A DNA stretch of 64,000 nucleotides from Bacteroidota bacterium. Lineage in GTDB: Bacteria > Bacteroidota > Bacteroidia > Bacteroidales > Dysgonomonadaceae. How positions within the stretch are numbered: the stretch's first letter is position 1; every line of letters begins with the position of its first letter. Location of the stretch: assembly GCA_023399295.1 (NCBI GenBank), contig JAEWQF010000009.1, positions 1 to 64,000 of the forward strand, written 5' to 3'. Position numbers and translations under genes: made by a program. Below, in pieces: positions 1 to 8,191 of the stretch. The notes beneath the pieces were generated by a model, which was not told the origin of the DNA, did no database searches, and saw only the letters and a program-made list of their open reading frames with translations.

Positions 1-130
1 GGACAGTGGCAATTGAGGTCTTTGTTCAGCACATAAGCGGAGCTTACAGCAGCGGGTCTGTTCAGGATTTACACCTGATTCCCTTTTCATCGTTCACTTC
101 GAAGCCGTGTGAAGTGAGCAACACCAAAAT
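1..130 (-). promoter_or_regulatory. Cobalamin (B12) riboswitch, 3' end cut by window edge
   Basis: Read on the minus strand, this stretch carries the conserved core of the AdoCbl aptamer in order: GGTG (about 125-121), a short stem built on cacttc/gaagtg, then AAAAGGGAATCAGGTGTAAA with ATCC following, AACAGACCCGC and CTGTAAGC, and near the edge GCCACTGTCC. These match the B12-box region and the GGGAA..GGTG..AATCC..CCCGC..CTGT consensus of the family. The aptamer begins just downstream of a TACCTTTG promoter element (137-144). The last part of the aptamer and the expression platform lie beyond position 1, so the regulated gene (usually a TonB-dependent B12 transporter or a B12-independent isozyme) is not visible. 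Confidence 0.85.
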
Positions 131-136
131 TCACGA

Positions 137-144
137 CAAAGGTA
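137..144 (-). promoter_or_regulatory. -7 promoter element of the riboswitch transcript
   Basis: TACCTTTG on the minus strand matches TAnnTTTG, the Bacteroidetes -7 element. It sits about 12 bases before the first conserved riboswitch bases, which is where transcription of the aptamer would have to start. No clear -33 TTTG at the usual spacing was seen. Confidence 0.55.
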
Positions 145-263
145 AATCAAACTTTTCGAAATCGATTCATGAATCACAGGAAAAATGGGTACTTTTTTGT
201 GATTCCATTGGATCTGTGACAGATAATGTATTTGAATGGGAGATACAGGATGTGGGGGCAGAA

Positions 264-1106
264 TCAACGATTGTCAAGTCGCAGGCTGTCGCTGCGACTC
301 TCCAGGTAACGGATCAGCAGCTCACTCCGCTCTTTCTCGAACTTAAGCTGTTCGATGTCGAGCAACAGGGTGGAGAGCTCGAACGAACGGCTAATCCCTT
401 TTTTTGCTGCATCGCTGAGAAGCACTTTCACCGTGCTGTTGCCGATGAAGTGCAGGGTGAGGGGCATGTCGCTGTATGTGTGGATGTATGCAGCTACACC
501 CTGTTCATCCTTGCCGGTGTAGCGCACAACCTCATAATGCCTGTCGAGCGTGTTGAAACGGTAGTTGAGACCATCGGCGGTGACCACTCCGCTCTCTGCA
601 AAACTGCCATCGGGGGCGGTGACCCTGATCCGGTTGTGTTGAACGGCATTGCCAGTAAGGACACTTTCAATGAACAATGCCCCTTTGTCGCGCACACCGG
701 ATCGTAGGCCGTTGCGTTCAAGTGAGGAGCGGTGCGGGTAGACTTTGGGGTAATACTCGCCAAATTCCTGGTACCGGGCGTCTCTCACGTACTCGAAATC
801 GACAAGCATCTTGTTCAGGAGTATGTAATTTTCACGTAGCACGGAGTCACAGTAGGTGATGTTGCGCCTGTTTTCTGCCATGCGCACTTTCTGCATCAGC
901 TTATGACCGGAATCAATCTCATTAAAAGATTCAGGAAAAATGATTTTTATGCTGTCTATCTTTAACTTGGACAATGCATAATTTCCAATTTCGTAGGCAG
1001 TGACGGCTTCACTGAGATAGGCTTTGGCACCACTGTCTCTGCCACCGCAGGAGATCACGAAGAGCAGCATCAACCAGAGTGACAGTATTTGAAGTGTATA
1101 ACGCAT
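264..1106 (-). CDS. Lipoprotein of unknown function, about 280 residues
   Basis: I do not recognise the family. The chosen ATG at 1106 gives a lipoprotein signal peptide: a hydrophobic stretch ending in VISCGG, so Cys about residue 20 would be lipidated. An upstream in-frame ATG at 1124 would only add six residues before it. The N-terminal part is helical and TPR-like in character (YEIGNYALSKLKIDSI), the middle holds a mixed beta region, and the C-terminal 40 residues are charged and heptad-like (IEQLKFEKERSELLIRYLES), suggesting a coiled coil. It is divergent from cca with its own promoter. Likely an envelope-anchored periplasmic protein; function unknown. Confidence 0.8.
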   Translation of the reverse strand: MRYTLQILSLWLMLLFVISCGGRDSGAKAYLSEAVTAYEIGNYALSKLKIDSIKIIFPESFNEIDSGHKLMQKVRMAENRRNITYCDSVLRENYILLNKMLVDFEYVRDARYQEFGEYYPKVYPHRSSLERNGLRSGVRDKGALFIESVLTGNAVQHNRIRVTAPDGSFAESGVVTADGLNYRFNTLDRHYEVVRYTGKDEQGVAAYIHTYSDMPLTLHFIGNSTVKVLLSDAAKKGISRSFELSTLLLDIEQLKFEKERSELLIRYLESRSDSLRLDNR

Positions 1107-1162
1107 ACCGAGAATATATATCAACCTACAAAAAATAACCTGTTTAACAACGGATACAACGG

Positions 1163-1178
1163 CAAAATTACAAATATA
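1163..1178 (-). promoter_or_regulatory. Tandem -7 elements for the 264-1106 lipoprotein gene
   Basis: On the minus strand TATATTTG (1178-1171) is followed directly by TAATTTTG (1170-1163). Both fit TAnnTTTG, so two start sites eight bases apart are possible. About 57 bases separate them from the ATG at 1106. Confidence 0.45.
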
Positions 1179-1213
1179 ATCGGCATATAAATGGCTTTAA
1201 AAAACAATTATTG

Positions 1214-1221
1214 TAATTTTG
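1214..1221 (+). promoter_or_regulatory. -7 promoter element upstream of cca
   Basis: TAATTTTG fits TAnnTTTG. It places transcription start near 1228, which argues against translation from the upstream in-frame ATG at 1191 and for the ATG at 1299. Confidence 0.5.
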
Positions 1222-1298
1222 CAAATCGTAACAGATCATCAGACCTCCAAACCGAACCGTGTTGTGGTGCTGATTTTACCCAAAAGAGTCCATTGAAT

Positions 1299-2735
1299 AT
1301 GAATATATCACGCGATGAGATACAGGCCCACATTGATACACCCCTCCTCAGACTGATCTCTCGTTCTGCCGATGAGATGCACCTGGATTGCTACCTGATT
1401 GGCGGTTTTGTGCGTGACTTTTTCCTTTGTCGTCCCTCGAAAGATATTGACGTGGTGGCCATCGGCAAAGGAATCGACCTGGCAACTGCCGTCGCCCGCA
1501 AGCTGGGAAGAGAGGCGCACATGACACTCTTCAAGAATTTCGGGACAGCGCAAATAAAACACCAGGAGTATGAAATTGAGTTCGTCGGTGCGCGCAAGGA
1601 ATCATACCGGAGTGATTCGCGCAAACCCATTGTGGAGGATGGAACCCTCGAAGATGACCAGCGACGGCGCGACTTCACAATCAACGCCATGGCTTTCTGC
1701 CTGAACGGCGACCGCTTCGGGGAGCTGCTGGACCCGTTCAATGGGATGCAGGATCTGGAGGATCTGATCATCCGCACGCCACTCGATGCGGACATCACCT
1801 TCAGCGACGACCCGTTGCGGATGATGCGTGCCATACGGTTTGCCACGCAGCTCGGCTTTGACATCCATCCCGATACATTCGATGCCATTACGCGCAACAG
1901 GGATCGCATCTCCATTGTCTCGATGGAACGTGTTAGCGACGAATTGAACAAGATCATCCTCGCACCCAGGCCGTCAGTTGGTTTCATTCTGCTCGAGAAG
2001 ACAGGACTGCTGGATATTCTCTTCCCTGAACTAACCGCATTGAAAGGTGCAGAAACAAAAGAAGGGGTTGGGCACAAGGATAATTTCTACCATACGCTCT
2101 CCGTGCTCGACAACATTGCCCGTGAAACAGATTACCTCTGGTTGCGCTGGGCTACACTCCTCCACGATATTGCCAAGCCGGTGACGAAGCGGTGGGATCC
2201 CAAATTGGGATGGACCTTTCACAACCACAACTTTGTGGGTGAGAAGATGATCCCACACATTTTCCACCGGATGAAGCTGCCCCAGAACGAGAAGATGAAG
2301 TATGTACAGAAGCTGGTATCCCTCCACATGCGTCCCATGCAACTGGTGGAGGATGAGGTGACCGACTCGGCTGTGCGCCGTCTGCTGTTCGATGCGGGTG
2401 ACGACATCGACGACCTGATGACGCTCTGCGAGGCTGATATCACCTCCAAGAACCCGGTGAAAGTACGCCGCTTCATCACCAACTTCAAGATTGTACGTCG
2501 CAAGCTGCGCGAGATTGAAGAGAAGGATCGGGTGCGCAATTTCCAGCCACCGGTAGATGGCATTGAGATCATGGCGCTTTTCGGACTGCCTGAATGTCGC
2601 GAGATTGGCATCCTGAAGACAGCCATCAAGGATGCGATCCTCGACGGTGTGATACCCAACGAGCACGATGCCGCCTATCGGTTCATGCTGGAACGGGCGC
2701 GTGAGATGGGACTCAGTCCGGTGAAGAAGGGGTGA
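1299..2735 (+). CDS. cca: CCA tRNA nucleotidyltransferase with HD domain
   Basis: Adds or repairs the 3'-CCA end of tRNAs from CTP and ATP in the cytoplasm. The protein (about 478 residues) shows the class II nucleotidyltransferase head: GG at residues 35-36 (LIGGFVRD), metal-binding DID at 49-51, the RRRDFTINAMA motif, the DPFNGMQDL loop and the SDDPLRMMRAIRFA helix. A C-terminal HD domain follows (LLHDIAKP), as in many bacterial CCA/poly(A) polymerase-type enzymes. The start at 1299 (MNISRDE) is preferred over an in-frame ATG at 1191 because the promoter lies between them. The sister family poly(A) polymerase I is an alternative, but Bacteroidetes members of this architecture are usually CCA enzymes. 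Confidence 0.9.
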   Translation: MNISRDEIQAHIDTPLLRLISRSADEMHLDCYLIGGFVRDFFLCRPSKDIDVVAIGKGIDLATAVARKLGREAHMTLFKNFGTAQIKHQEYEIEFVGARKESYRSDSRKPIVEDGTLEDDQRRRDFTINAMAFCLNGDRFGELLDPFNGMQDLEDLIIRTPLDADITFSDDPLRMMRAIRFATQLGFDIHPDTFDAITRNRDRISIVSMERVSDELNKIILAPRPSVGFILLEKTGLLDILFPELTALKGAETKEGVGHKDNFYHTLSVLDNIARETDYLWLRWATLLHDIAKPVTKRWDPKLGWTFHNHNFVGEKMIPHIFHRMKLPQNEKMKYVQKLVSLHMRPMQLVEDEVTDSAVRRLLFDAGDDIDDLMTLCEADITSKNPVKVRRFITNFKIVRRKLREIEEKDRVRNFQPPVDGIEIMALFGLPECREIGILKTAIKDAILDGVIPNEHDAAYRFMLERAREMGLSPVKKG

Positions 2736-2844
2736 AAATAAAATCCTTTCTCACTTGTATTGTGCGAGATTTTGTATTACTTTGCAACTTAATTTGGAAT
2801 AGTCTGTTTTACACAACGCATGCCTTTCGCCTACCGAAGTGCCT

Positions 2845-3723
2845 ATGTCGAACAAGAAAAAAGTATCTGCAGCCCGTTTTTTCAATGCAAAGATCACCTC
2901 CACCATCAGCATCACGCTGGTATTGGTGCTGTTGGGTGTCACCCTGTTGGTGCTTTTCATGGGTAACGGCCTCTCGAAACAGGTGAAGGAGAACATGAGC
3001 TTCAACGTGATGCTCTCAGCAGGTGTCTCCGATGCACAAATCAACAACATCCGTCAACGTATCGACGCACAACCCTTCGTGCGTTCGTCACGCTTCATCA
3101 GCAAGGAAGAGGCCAAAGCACAACTGATCAAAGAGCTGGGTGACGACCCGGAAGAGCTGCTGGGTTACAACCCCGCCCTCGATTGCATCGAGATCTTCCT
3201 TCATTCCGAATATGCAAACAGTGATAGCATCGAAGTGATCAACAAGGTGATCCGCCAGGAAAGCACTGTGAGCGACCTGCTCTATCAGCAGGAAGCGATC
3301 GACCTGATCAACAACAACCTGTCGAAGGTGATGACAGTATTGGTCGCGCTGGCACTGGTGCTGCTCTTCATCTCATTTACACTGATCCGCAATACCATTC
3401 GGCTCAGTGTCTACTCCAAACGGTTCATCATACACACCATGAAGCTTGTTGGTGCTACCGGCAGCTTCATCCGCAAACCATTCGTGGTGCACAACATCTA
3501 CACCGGCATCATCGCCGGTATCCTGGCCGATGCAATGATCCTGGGGATGATCAGCTATTTCAACAGGGAGTATACGACATTGCAACCCATCATCACCACT
3601 ACCGATCTTGCAATCGTCTTCACGGTGGTGATCCTCATGGGGGTGGTGATCTCCTCACTGGCTACAGCTTTTGCTGTGAACAGGTATGTGAAGATGCAGT
3701 CCGATCAGCTTTATTACGTATAA
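2845..3723 (+). CDS. ftsX: Cell division protein FtsX
   Basis: Permease-like partner of FtsE that couples the divisome to peptidoglycan hydrolases at the inner membrane. About 292 residues: a cytoplasmic basic N-terminus (MSNKKKVSAARFF), a first membrane segment (ITLVLVLLGVTLLVLF), a periplasmic domain of about 130 residues with the FISKEEAKAQ motif, then three membrane segments (VALALVLLFISFTL; IYTGIIAGILADAMILGMI; LAIVFTVVILMGVVISSLA) separated by the cytoplasmic MKLVGATGSFIRKPF loop typical of FtsX. ATG 2845 is preferred to an in-frame GTG at 2839. A weak promoter (TTACTTTG near 2777) precedes it. It heads the operon ftsX-DUF3098-uppP-truB-queA-folK; ftsE is not in the window. Confidence 0.93.
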   Translation: MSNKKKVSAARFFNAKITSTISITLVLVLLGVTLLVLFMGNGLSKQVKENMSFNVMLSAGVSDAQINNIRQRIDAQPFVRSSRFISKEEAKAQLIKELGDDPEELLGYNPALDCIEIFLHSEYANSDSIEVINKVIRQESTVSDLLYQQEAIDLINNNLSKVMTVLVALALVLLFISFTLIRNTIRLSVYSKRFIIHTMKLVGATGSFIRKPFVVHNIYTGIIAGILADAMILGMISYFNREYTTLQPIITTTDLAIVFTVVILMGVVISSLATAFAVNRYVKMQSDQLYYV

Positions 3724-3735
3724 ACATCGAAAGAA

Positions 3736-3987
3736 ATGTCCCAGAAGAACTTAGCGTTAAGCAAATCAAACCTGATTATTTGTGGCATTGCGCTCCTGTT
3801 TCTCATTGCAGGATTCCTGCTGATGACAGGTCCTGCCACCACCGAGAGCGGTTTTGAGCCGGATATATTCAGTGTGAGGCGGATCAGGGTGGCACCTGTT
3901 GTACTCCTCGCCGGCTTTGTCCTGATGATTGTAGGGATCCTTTACCCCTCAAAAGGGAAGAGTGAGGGGAATCAGAACCAATCGTGA
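3736..3987 (+). CDS. DUF3098 small membrane protein
   Basis: An 83-residue protein with two membrane segments (LIICGIALLFLIAGFLLM and VAPVVLLAGFVLMIVGILY) joined by a short loop containing FEPDIFSVRRIRVAP, the pattern of the DUF3098 family. It starts 12 bases after ftsX and ends 21 bases before uppP. In Bacteroidetes this family is commonly found between these two genes, so a role in envelope or division is inferred, but no biochemical function is known to me. Confidence 0.85.
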   Translation: MSQKNLALSKSNLIICGIALLFLIAGFLLMTGPATTESGFEPDIFSVRRIRVAPVVLLAGFVLMIVGILYPSKGKSEGNQNQS

Positions 3988-4008
3988 CGCCCTATTGACA
4001 TCATTTTC

Positions 4009-4890
4009 ATGACATTGATTGAAGCTATTATCATTGCCGTAGTGGAGGGTTTGACCGAGTTTCTGCCTGTCTCCTCCACAGGACACATGATCATCACCCA
4101 GTCGCTGCTCGACATTGAGAGCAGTGCATTTGTGAAAGCCTACACCGTAATCATTCAATTCGGTGCGATTCTTTCTGTAGTAGTCCTCTATTGGAAGCGC
4201 TTCTTTCGCTTCAACCGGGTGGAGAAACCAGAAGCGATGGAGTCCCATGCGCTCTCGGTTACTGATAAAATTGGGCTCACCACAAGGCATTTTTTCAACA
4301 AGTATGATTTCTACTGGAAGCTGCTTGTCGCTCTTCTGCCTGCAGGTGTGATAGGCCTGTTGTTGGGTGATTTGATCGACAGCATGCTGGAAAGCGTGAC
4401 CGTTGTGGCGGTGATGCTGGTGGTTGGAGGCCTCTTCATGTTATTTGTGGACCGCTGGTTCAATCGCCCCCTGACTGATCAGACGATGAGCTGGCAACGG
4501 GCACTCAAGATTGGCTTCTTCCAATGCATTGCCATGATCCCCGGTGTATCTCGTTCCATGGCGACCATTGTGGGAGGTATGGGTACGGGACTCAACCGCA
4601 AGAATGCCGCCGAATTCTCGTTCTTCCTGGCGGTGCCTACCATGGCAGCCGCGGCAGGTTACAAGCTCTACCAGCTGATGCAGGACCCGGTGCAACTCGA
4701 CATGCTTGCCGACAACATCCTTTTGTTGTGCGTAGGCAACCTGGTGGCCTTTCTCGTGGCAATGGTTGCCATCCGTTTTTTCATTGATTTCCTCACCAAA
4801 TATGGGTTCAGGGCCTTCGGCTACTATCGCATCATCGTGGGAGGAATCCTGCTCATCCTGATCGTGTTGGATGTGCAGGTAAGCATGTAA
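4009..4890 (+). CDS. uppP: Undecaprenyl-diphosphatase UppP (BacA)
   Basis: Dephosphorylates undecaprenyl diphosphate so the lipid carrier can be reused for peptidoglycan and other surface glycans; resistance to bacitracin is a known side effect of high dosage. About 293 residues, highly hydrophobic. The two family motifs are present: EGLTEFLPVSSTGH near the N-terminus (catalytic Glu and Ser/His region) and GVSRSMATIVGGMGTGL near residue 180 (Arg and Ser). The C-terminus is a run of membrane helices. It lies 4 bases before truB, so the genes are cotranscribed. Confidence 0.96.
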   Translation: MTLIEAIIIAVVEGLTEFLPVSSTGHMIITQSLLDIESSAFVKAYTVIIQFGAILSVVVLYWKRFFRFNRVEKPEAMESHALSVTDKIGLTTRHFFNKYDFYWKLLVALLPAGVIGLLLGDLIDSMLESVTVVAVMLVVGGLFMLFVDRWFNRPLTDQTMSWQRALKIGFFQCIAMIPGVSRSMATIVGGMGTGLNRKNAAEFSFFLAVPTMAAAAGYKLYQLMQDPVQLDMLADNILLLCVGNLVAFLVAMVAIRFFIDFLTKYGFRAFGYYRIIVGGILLILIVLDVQVSM

Positions 4891-4894
4891 CACA

Positions 4895-5608
4895 ATGACT
4901 GATTTTATTGAAGGAGCGATCCTCTATATCGACAAACCATTGCATTGGAGCTCGTTTCGTGTGGTGCGCGTGGTGCGTGCCAAGCTGTGTCACAAGCTGG
5001 GCATCAAAAAGCTGAAAGTGGGTCATGCCGGCACCCTCGATCCGCTTGCCACGGGAGTGATGACCCTCTGCACCGGCAAGATGACAAGACAGATTGATCG
5101 TTTGCAGGCGGAAACGAAAGAGTATGTGGCAGCAATCCGCCTGGGTGCAACAACCCCCTCCTTCGACCTAGAGACAGCGGTTGATGGACTCTTTCCAACC
5201 GGTCACATCACCCCTGCGTTGGTGGAAGAGACCCTCACCCGGTTCACCGGTGAGATCATGCAGATACCCCCACGCTTCTCGGCCGTGAAGGTGAATGGCA
5301 AGAGAGCCTATGAACTGGCTCGGAAGAATGAGGATATTGAACTTAAACCCAAATTATTGGTTATAGATAGTATCGAATTGATGGCATGCGACCTGCCCGA
5401 CATCACCATTCGGGTGGTCTGCAGTAAAGGGACCTACATCAGGGCCCTGGCACGTGACATTGGTGAGGCGTTGCAATCGGGAGCACATCTGACAGCCCTG
5501 ACCCGCACACGGGTTGGTGATGTGATCCTGGCCGACTGCCTGAAGATGGAAGAGGTCGATGATTATCTGAATCATCAGATAAGAATGACCGCTGAAGAGA
5601 GCAAATAG
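4895..5608 (+). CDS. truB: tRNA pseudouridine(55) synthase TruB
   Basis: Converts U55 in the T-loop of tRNAs to pseudouridine. The 237-residue protein starts with the TruB pattern ILYIDKPLHWSSFRVV and has the catalytic motif GHAGTLDPLATGV with the nucleophilic Asp, plus PPRFSAVKVNGKRAYELAR and the CSKGTYIRALARDIG motif. It lacks a long C-terminal PUA domain, as many Bacteroidetes versions do. Spacing is 4 bases after uppP and 12 bases before queA. Confidence 0.96.
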   Translation: MTDFIEGAILYIDKPLHWSSFRVVRVVRAKLCHKLGIKKLKVGHAGTLDPLATGVMTLCTGKMTRQIDRLQAETKEYVAAIRLGATTPSFDLETAVDGLFPTGHITPALVEETLTRFTGEIMQIPPRFSAVKVNGKRAYELARKNEDIELKPKLLVIDSIELMACDLPDITIRVVCSKGTYIRALARDIGEALQSGAHLTALTRTRVGDVILADCLKMEEVDDYLNHQIRMTAEESK

Positions 5609-5620
5609 TAGATAGAATAT

Positions 5621-6673
5621 ATGAAACTTTCGCAATTTAAATTTCACCTGCCGGAGGAGCTTATCGCAAAGCATCCATCGGCACACCGTGATGAAGCACG
5701 GTTGATGGTTTTGAACCGTAAGACAGGCGTGCTGGAACACCGTGTGTTCAAGGATGTGCTTGATTACTTTCAAGCCAAAGACTTTTTCATCTTCAACGAC
5801 ACCCGTGTCTTTCCTGCAAGACTCTTTGGCAACAAGGAGAAGACAGGTGCCAAGATTGAGGTGTTCCTGCTGCGTGAGCTCAACCCCGATCAACATCTGT
5901 GGGACGTGTTGGTGAACCCGGCACGTAAAATTCGAATCGGCAACAAGCTCTACTTCGGTGAAAATGAAGAACTGGTGGCCGAGGTGATCGACAACACCAC
6001 CTCCCGTGGCCGTACCCTCCGGTTTCTTTATGACGGACCCTATGATGAGTTCAAAAAGCAACTCTTTGCCATTGGCGAGACACCCATTCCTGAGTATCTT
6101 GAGCGGAGTGCGGAACCGGATGATGTAGATCGCTACCAGAATATCTTTGCACGTAACGAGGGAGCTGTGGTAGCACCCGCTGCCGGCCTTCATTTCAGTC
6201 GTGAGCTGATGAAGCGGATGGAGATCAGGGACATCAATTTTGGGTTTCTCACCCTCCACAATGGACTGGGTGCTTATCGCATGATCGATGTGGAGGATCT
6301 CACCAAACACAAGATGGAATCAGAACAGATGATCATCACCGAGGATCTCTGTCGCCAAGTGAACAGGGCAAAAGATGAGGGTCACAGCATCTGTGCCGTG
6401 GGCACCTCCGTGCTGCGTGCCGTGGAGACAACGGTAAGTACCGACGGACACATCAAACCAAAAGAGGGGTGGACCAATAAGTTTATCTTTCCTCCCTATG
6501 AGTTCGGGCTCACCAACAGTCTGATCACCAATTTCCACCTGCCATATTCCACCTTGCTCATGATGGCTTCAGCCTTTGGTGGATATGAGATTGTTACGGC
6601 AGCCTACGAAGAGGCGATCAAAGAGAAATATCGCTTTGGAGCATATGGTGATGCCATGCTGATCATTGAATAG
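5621..6673 (+). CDS. queA: S-adenosylmethionine:tRNA ribosyltransferase-isomerase QueA
   Basis: Transfers and isomerises the ribosyl part of SAM onto preQ1 in tRNA, giving epoxyqueuosine at position 34. About 350 residues, normal length. Diagnostic stretches are FKFHLPEELIAKHP at the N-terminus, FIFNDTRVFPARLFG, APAAGLHFS, GFLTLHNGLGAYR and the C-terminal LITNFHLPYSTLLMMASAFGG. It is in the forward operon after truB, an arrangement that groups two tRNA-modifying enzymes; its stop overlaps or abuts the folK start. Confidence 0.96.
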   Translation: MKLSQFKFHLPEELIAKHPSAHRDEARLMVLNRKTGVLEHRVFKDVLDYFQAKDFFIFNDTRVFPARLFGNKEKTGAKIEVFLLRELNPDQHLWDVLVNPARKIRIGNKLYFGENEELVAEVIDNTTSRGRTLRFLYDGPYDEFKKQLFAIGETPIPEYLERSAEPDDVDRYQNIFARNEGAVVAPAAGLHFSRELMKRMEIRDINFGFLTLHNGLGAYRMIDVEDLTKHKMESEQMIITEDLCRQVNRAKDEGHSICAVGTSVLRAVETTVSTDGHIKPKEGWTNKFIFPPYEFGLTNSLITNFHLPYSTLLMMASAFGGYEIVTAAYEEAIKEKYRFGAYGDAMLIIE

Positions 6674-6674
6674 G

Positions 6675-7178
6675 GTGGGAACAGACGCAACCACCCCTGG
6701 ATCAGTGATCCTGTCACTTGGCTCCAACAAGGGTGACAGAGAGCGGCAGATCACAGCAGCGCTCGAAAAGATTGAAGAGCGGATAGGGAACATCAGATCC
6801 CTGTCCGCTCTATATACTACTGTGCCTGTGGGGTTCGATTCGCCCAACAATTTTATCAACTGCGTATGCGAAGTATACAGTGTTTTGGATATTTACAGCA
6901 TCTTCGCAATCACGCGGGAGATTGAGAAAGAACTGGGTAGAATCCACAAAAGTGTGGGATCCAGGTACTCTGACCGGTTGATTGACATTGACCTGATCAT
7001 GGCCGGCAACCTTGTCATTGAGAGTGTGGAACTGACAATTCCACATCCACTTTTCCACCGGCGCGACTTCGTGTTGACTCCCTTGTGTGAGATAGCCCCG
7101 GATCTTGTTCATCCCCTTTTGGGAAAGAGCATCCATCAACTGAAAGCAGACCTGGATGCCAAAGAAACAATTCAGTAA
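6675..7178 (+). CDS. folK: Hydroxymethyldihydropterin pyrophosphokinase FolK
   Basis: Transfers pyrophosphate from ATP to 6-hydroxymethyl-7,8-dihydropterin in folate synthesis. Family features: ILSLGSNKGDRERQI near the N-terminus, Asn in NNFINCVCEV, and the metal/substrate block DRLIDIDLIMAG followed by LTIPHPLFHRRDFVLTPLCEIAPDLVHP. There is no ATG at the 5' end; candidates are GTG 6675 (used here) and TTG 6666, which overlaps the queA stop. It is the last gene of the forward operon and its 3' end overlaps the convergent pirin gene by 7 bases. Confidence 0.92.
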   Translation: MGTDATTPGSVILSLGSNKGDRERQITAALEKIEERIGNIRSLSALYTTVPVGFDSPNNFINCVCEVYSVLDIYSIFAITREIEKELGRIHKSVGSRYSDRLIDIDLIMAGNLVIESVELTIPHPLFHRRDFVLTPLCEIAPDLVHPLLGKSIHQLKADLDAKETIQ

Positions 7179-8020
7179 GGCTCGTGTTTGATGAAAGTGC
7201 CTTTTTCCAGTTCATCAAAGGCATCCATCAATTCCTGTTGTGTGTTCATCACCACCGGCCCGCCCCAGGCGACCGGTTCATTGAGCGATTCCCCCGACAG
7301 CAGCAACAACCGCAATCCTTCGTCACCCGCCCGGAAGATCAGTTGATCACCACGGTTGAACAGGATGGCCGAGTGAGAAGCTATGAGAGCAGAAAACGCA
7401 CCCGTGTTACCGAAACCACTTACAATGTAAACAAAGAGATTTTCAGAGGGCGGGGTAGGGATGACAATCGCTTGACCGGCATTAATTTCCACATCGAGGT
7501 AGAGCACTTTCACATATGCTGCCTGCATTGCTCCCGCCGTGCCGAGATAGTTGCCCGAAAGTATACGGATCACACCTTTCTCATCGCTCAGTTGCGGTAC
7601 CATGTCGGCGGTGATGTCGCGATATTCTGGTGCGGTCATCTTATCCTTTCCTGGCAGGTTGACCCATAATTGAGCACCCAACAAACGGTCGGAGGCGATG
7701 GGCATTTCCTGGTGAAGGATGCCACTGCCGGCGGTCATCCACTGACAATCACCCTCACCAATTGTCCCCTTGTTGCCGAGGCTGTCTTCATGATCGATTC
7801 TGCCCTTAATGAGGTAGGTAACCGTCTCAATGCCCCGGTGCGGATGCCAGGGAAAACCTCTGATGTAGTCCGCCGGATCATGGGAGTCGAAGGCATCCAG
7901 CAACAGAAACGGGTCAAAATCACGCACATCATGGTACCCGAACACACGTACCAGACTGACACCTGCGCCGTCGACCTGACGGGTTCCCTTTACCACTCTC
8001 TCAATTTCTCTTGTTTTCAT
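7172..8020 (-). CDS. Pirin family protein
   Basis: A 282-residue bicupin. The N-terminal cupin holds the metal-binding set of the pirin family: FPWHPHRGIETVTYL (two His) and, further on, SGILHQEMP (His plus Glu). The C-terminal pirin domain contains GHSLEN-type residues in weaker form. Bacterial pirins with these ligands (YhhW type) can act as quercetin dioxygenases or redox sensors; which applies here cannot be told. A near-consensus promoter (TATCTTGC, about 8060) precedes it. It is monocistronic between folK and the patatin gene. Confidence 0.88.
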   Translation of the reverse strand: MKTREIERVVKGTRQVDGAGVSLVRVFGYHDVRDFDPFLLLDAFDSHDPADYIRGFPWHPHRGIETVTYLIKGRIDHEDSLGNKGTIGEGDCQWMTAGSGILHQEMPIASDRLLGAQLWVNLPGKDKMTAPEYRDITADMVPQLSDEKGVIRILSGNYLGTAGAMQAAYVKVLYLDVEINAGQAIVIPTPPSENLFVYIVSGFGNTGAFSALIASHSAILFNRGDQLIFRAGDEGLRLLLLSGESLNEPVAWGGPVVMNTQQELMDAFDELEKGTFIKHEPY

Positions 8021-8191
8021 TCCAGTGATCTTTTCCTATGCAACGATTGAGATGCAAGATAGCTTTTTTATAATGATTTACAAAAATTGTTTTATTTTGA
8101 CTCGCATAAATTGGGTTGGATGCCATTTAATTGGTGAAAATTCGGCATATTTGTATAAGAATATTACAAACAGCTCTTTTGGTGGTAGCAT

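Noticed and set aside
6..707. A 233-codon open frame on the plus strand
   Set aside because: It runs antisense through the riboswitch and the 264-1106 lipoprotein gene, which has a signal peptide and promoter; the plus-strand product shows no domain.
1391..2077. Long minus-strand frame opposite cca
   Set aside because: It is a Ser/Arg-rich shadow of the cca coding frame with no start context.
2732..2986. Short plus-strand frame overlapping the ftsX start
   Set aside because: Different frame from ftsX, Cys-rich and without features; the region is the ftsX leader.
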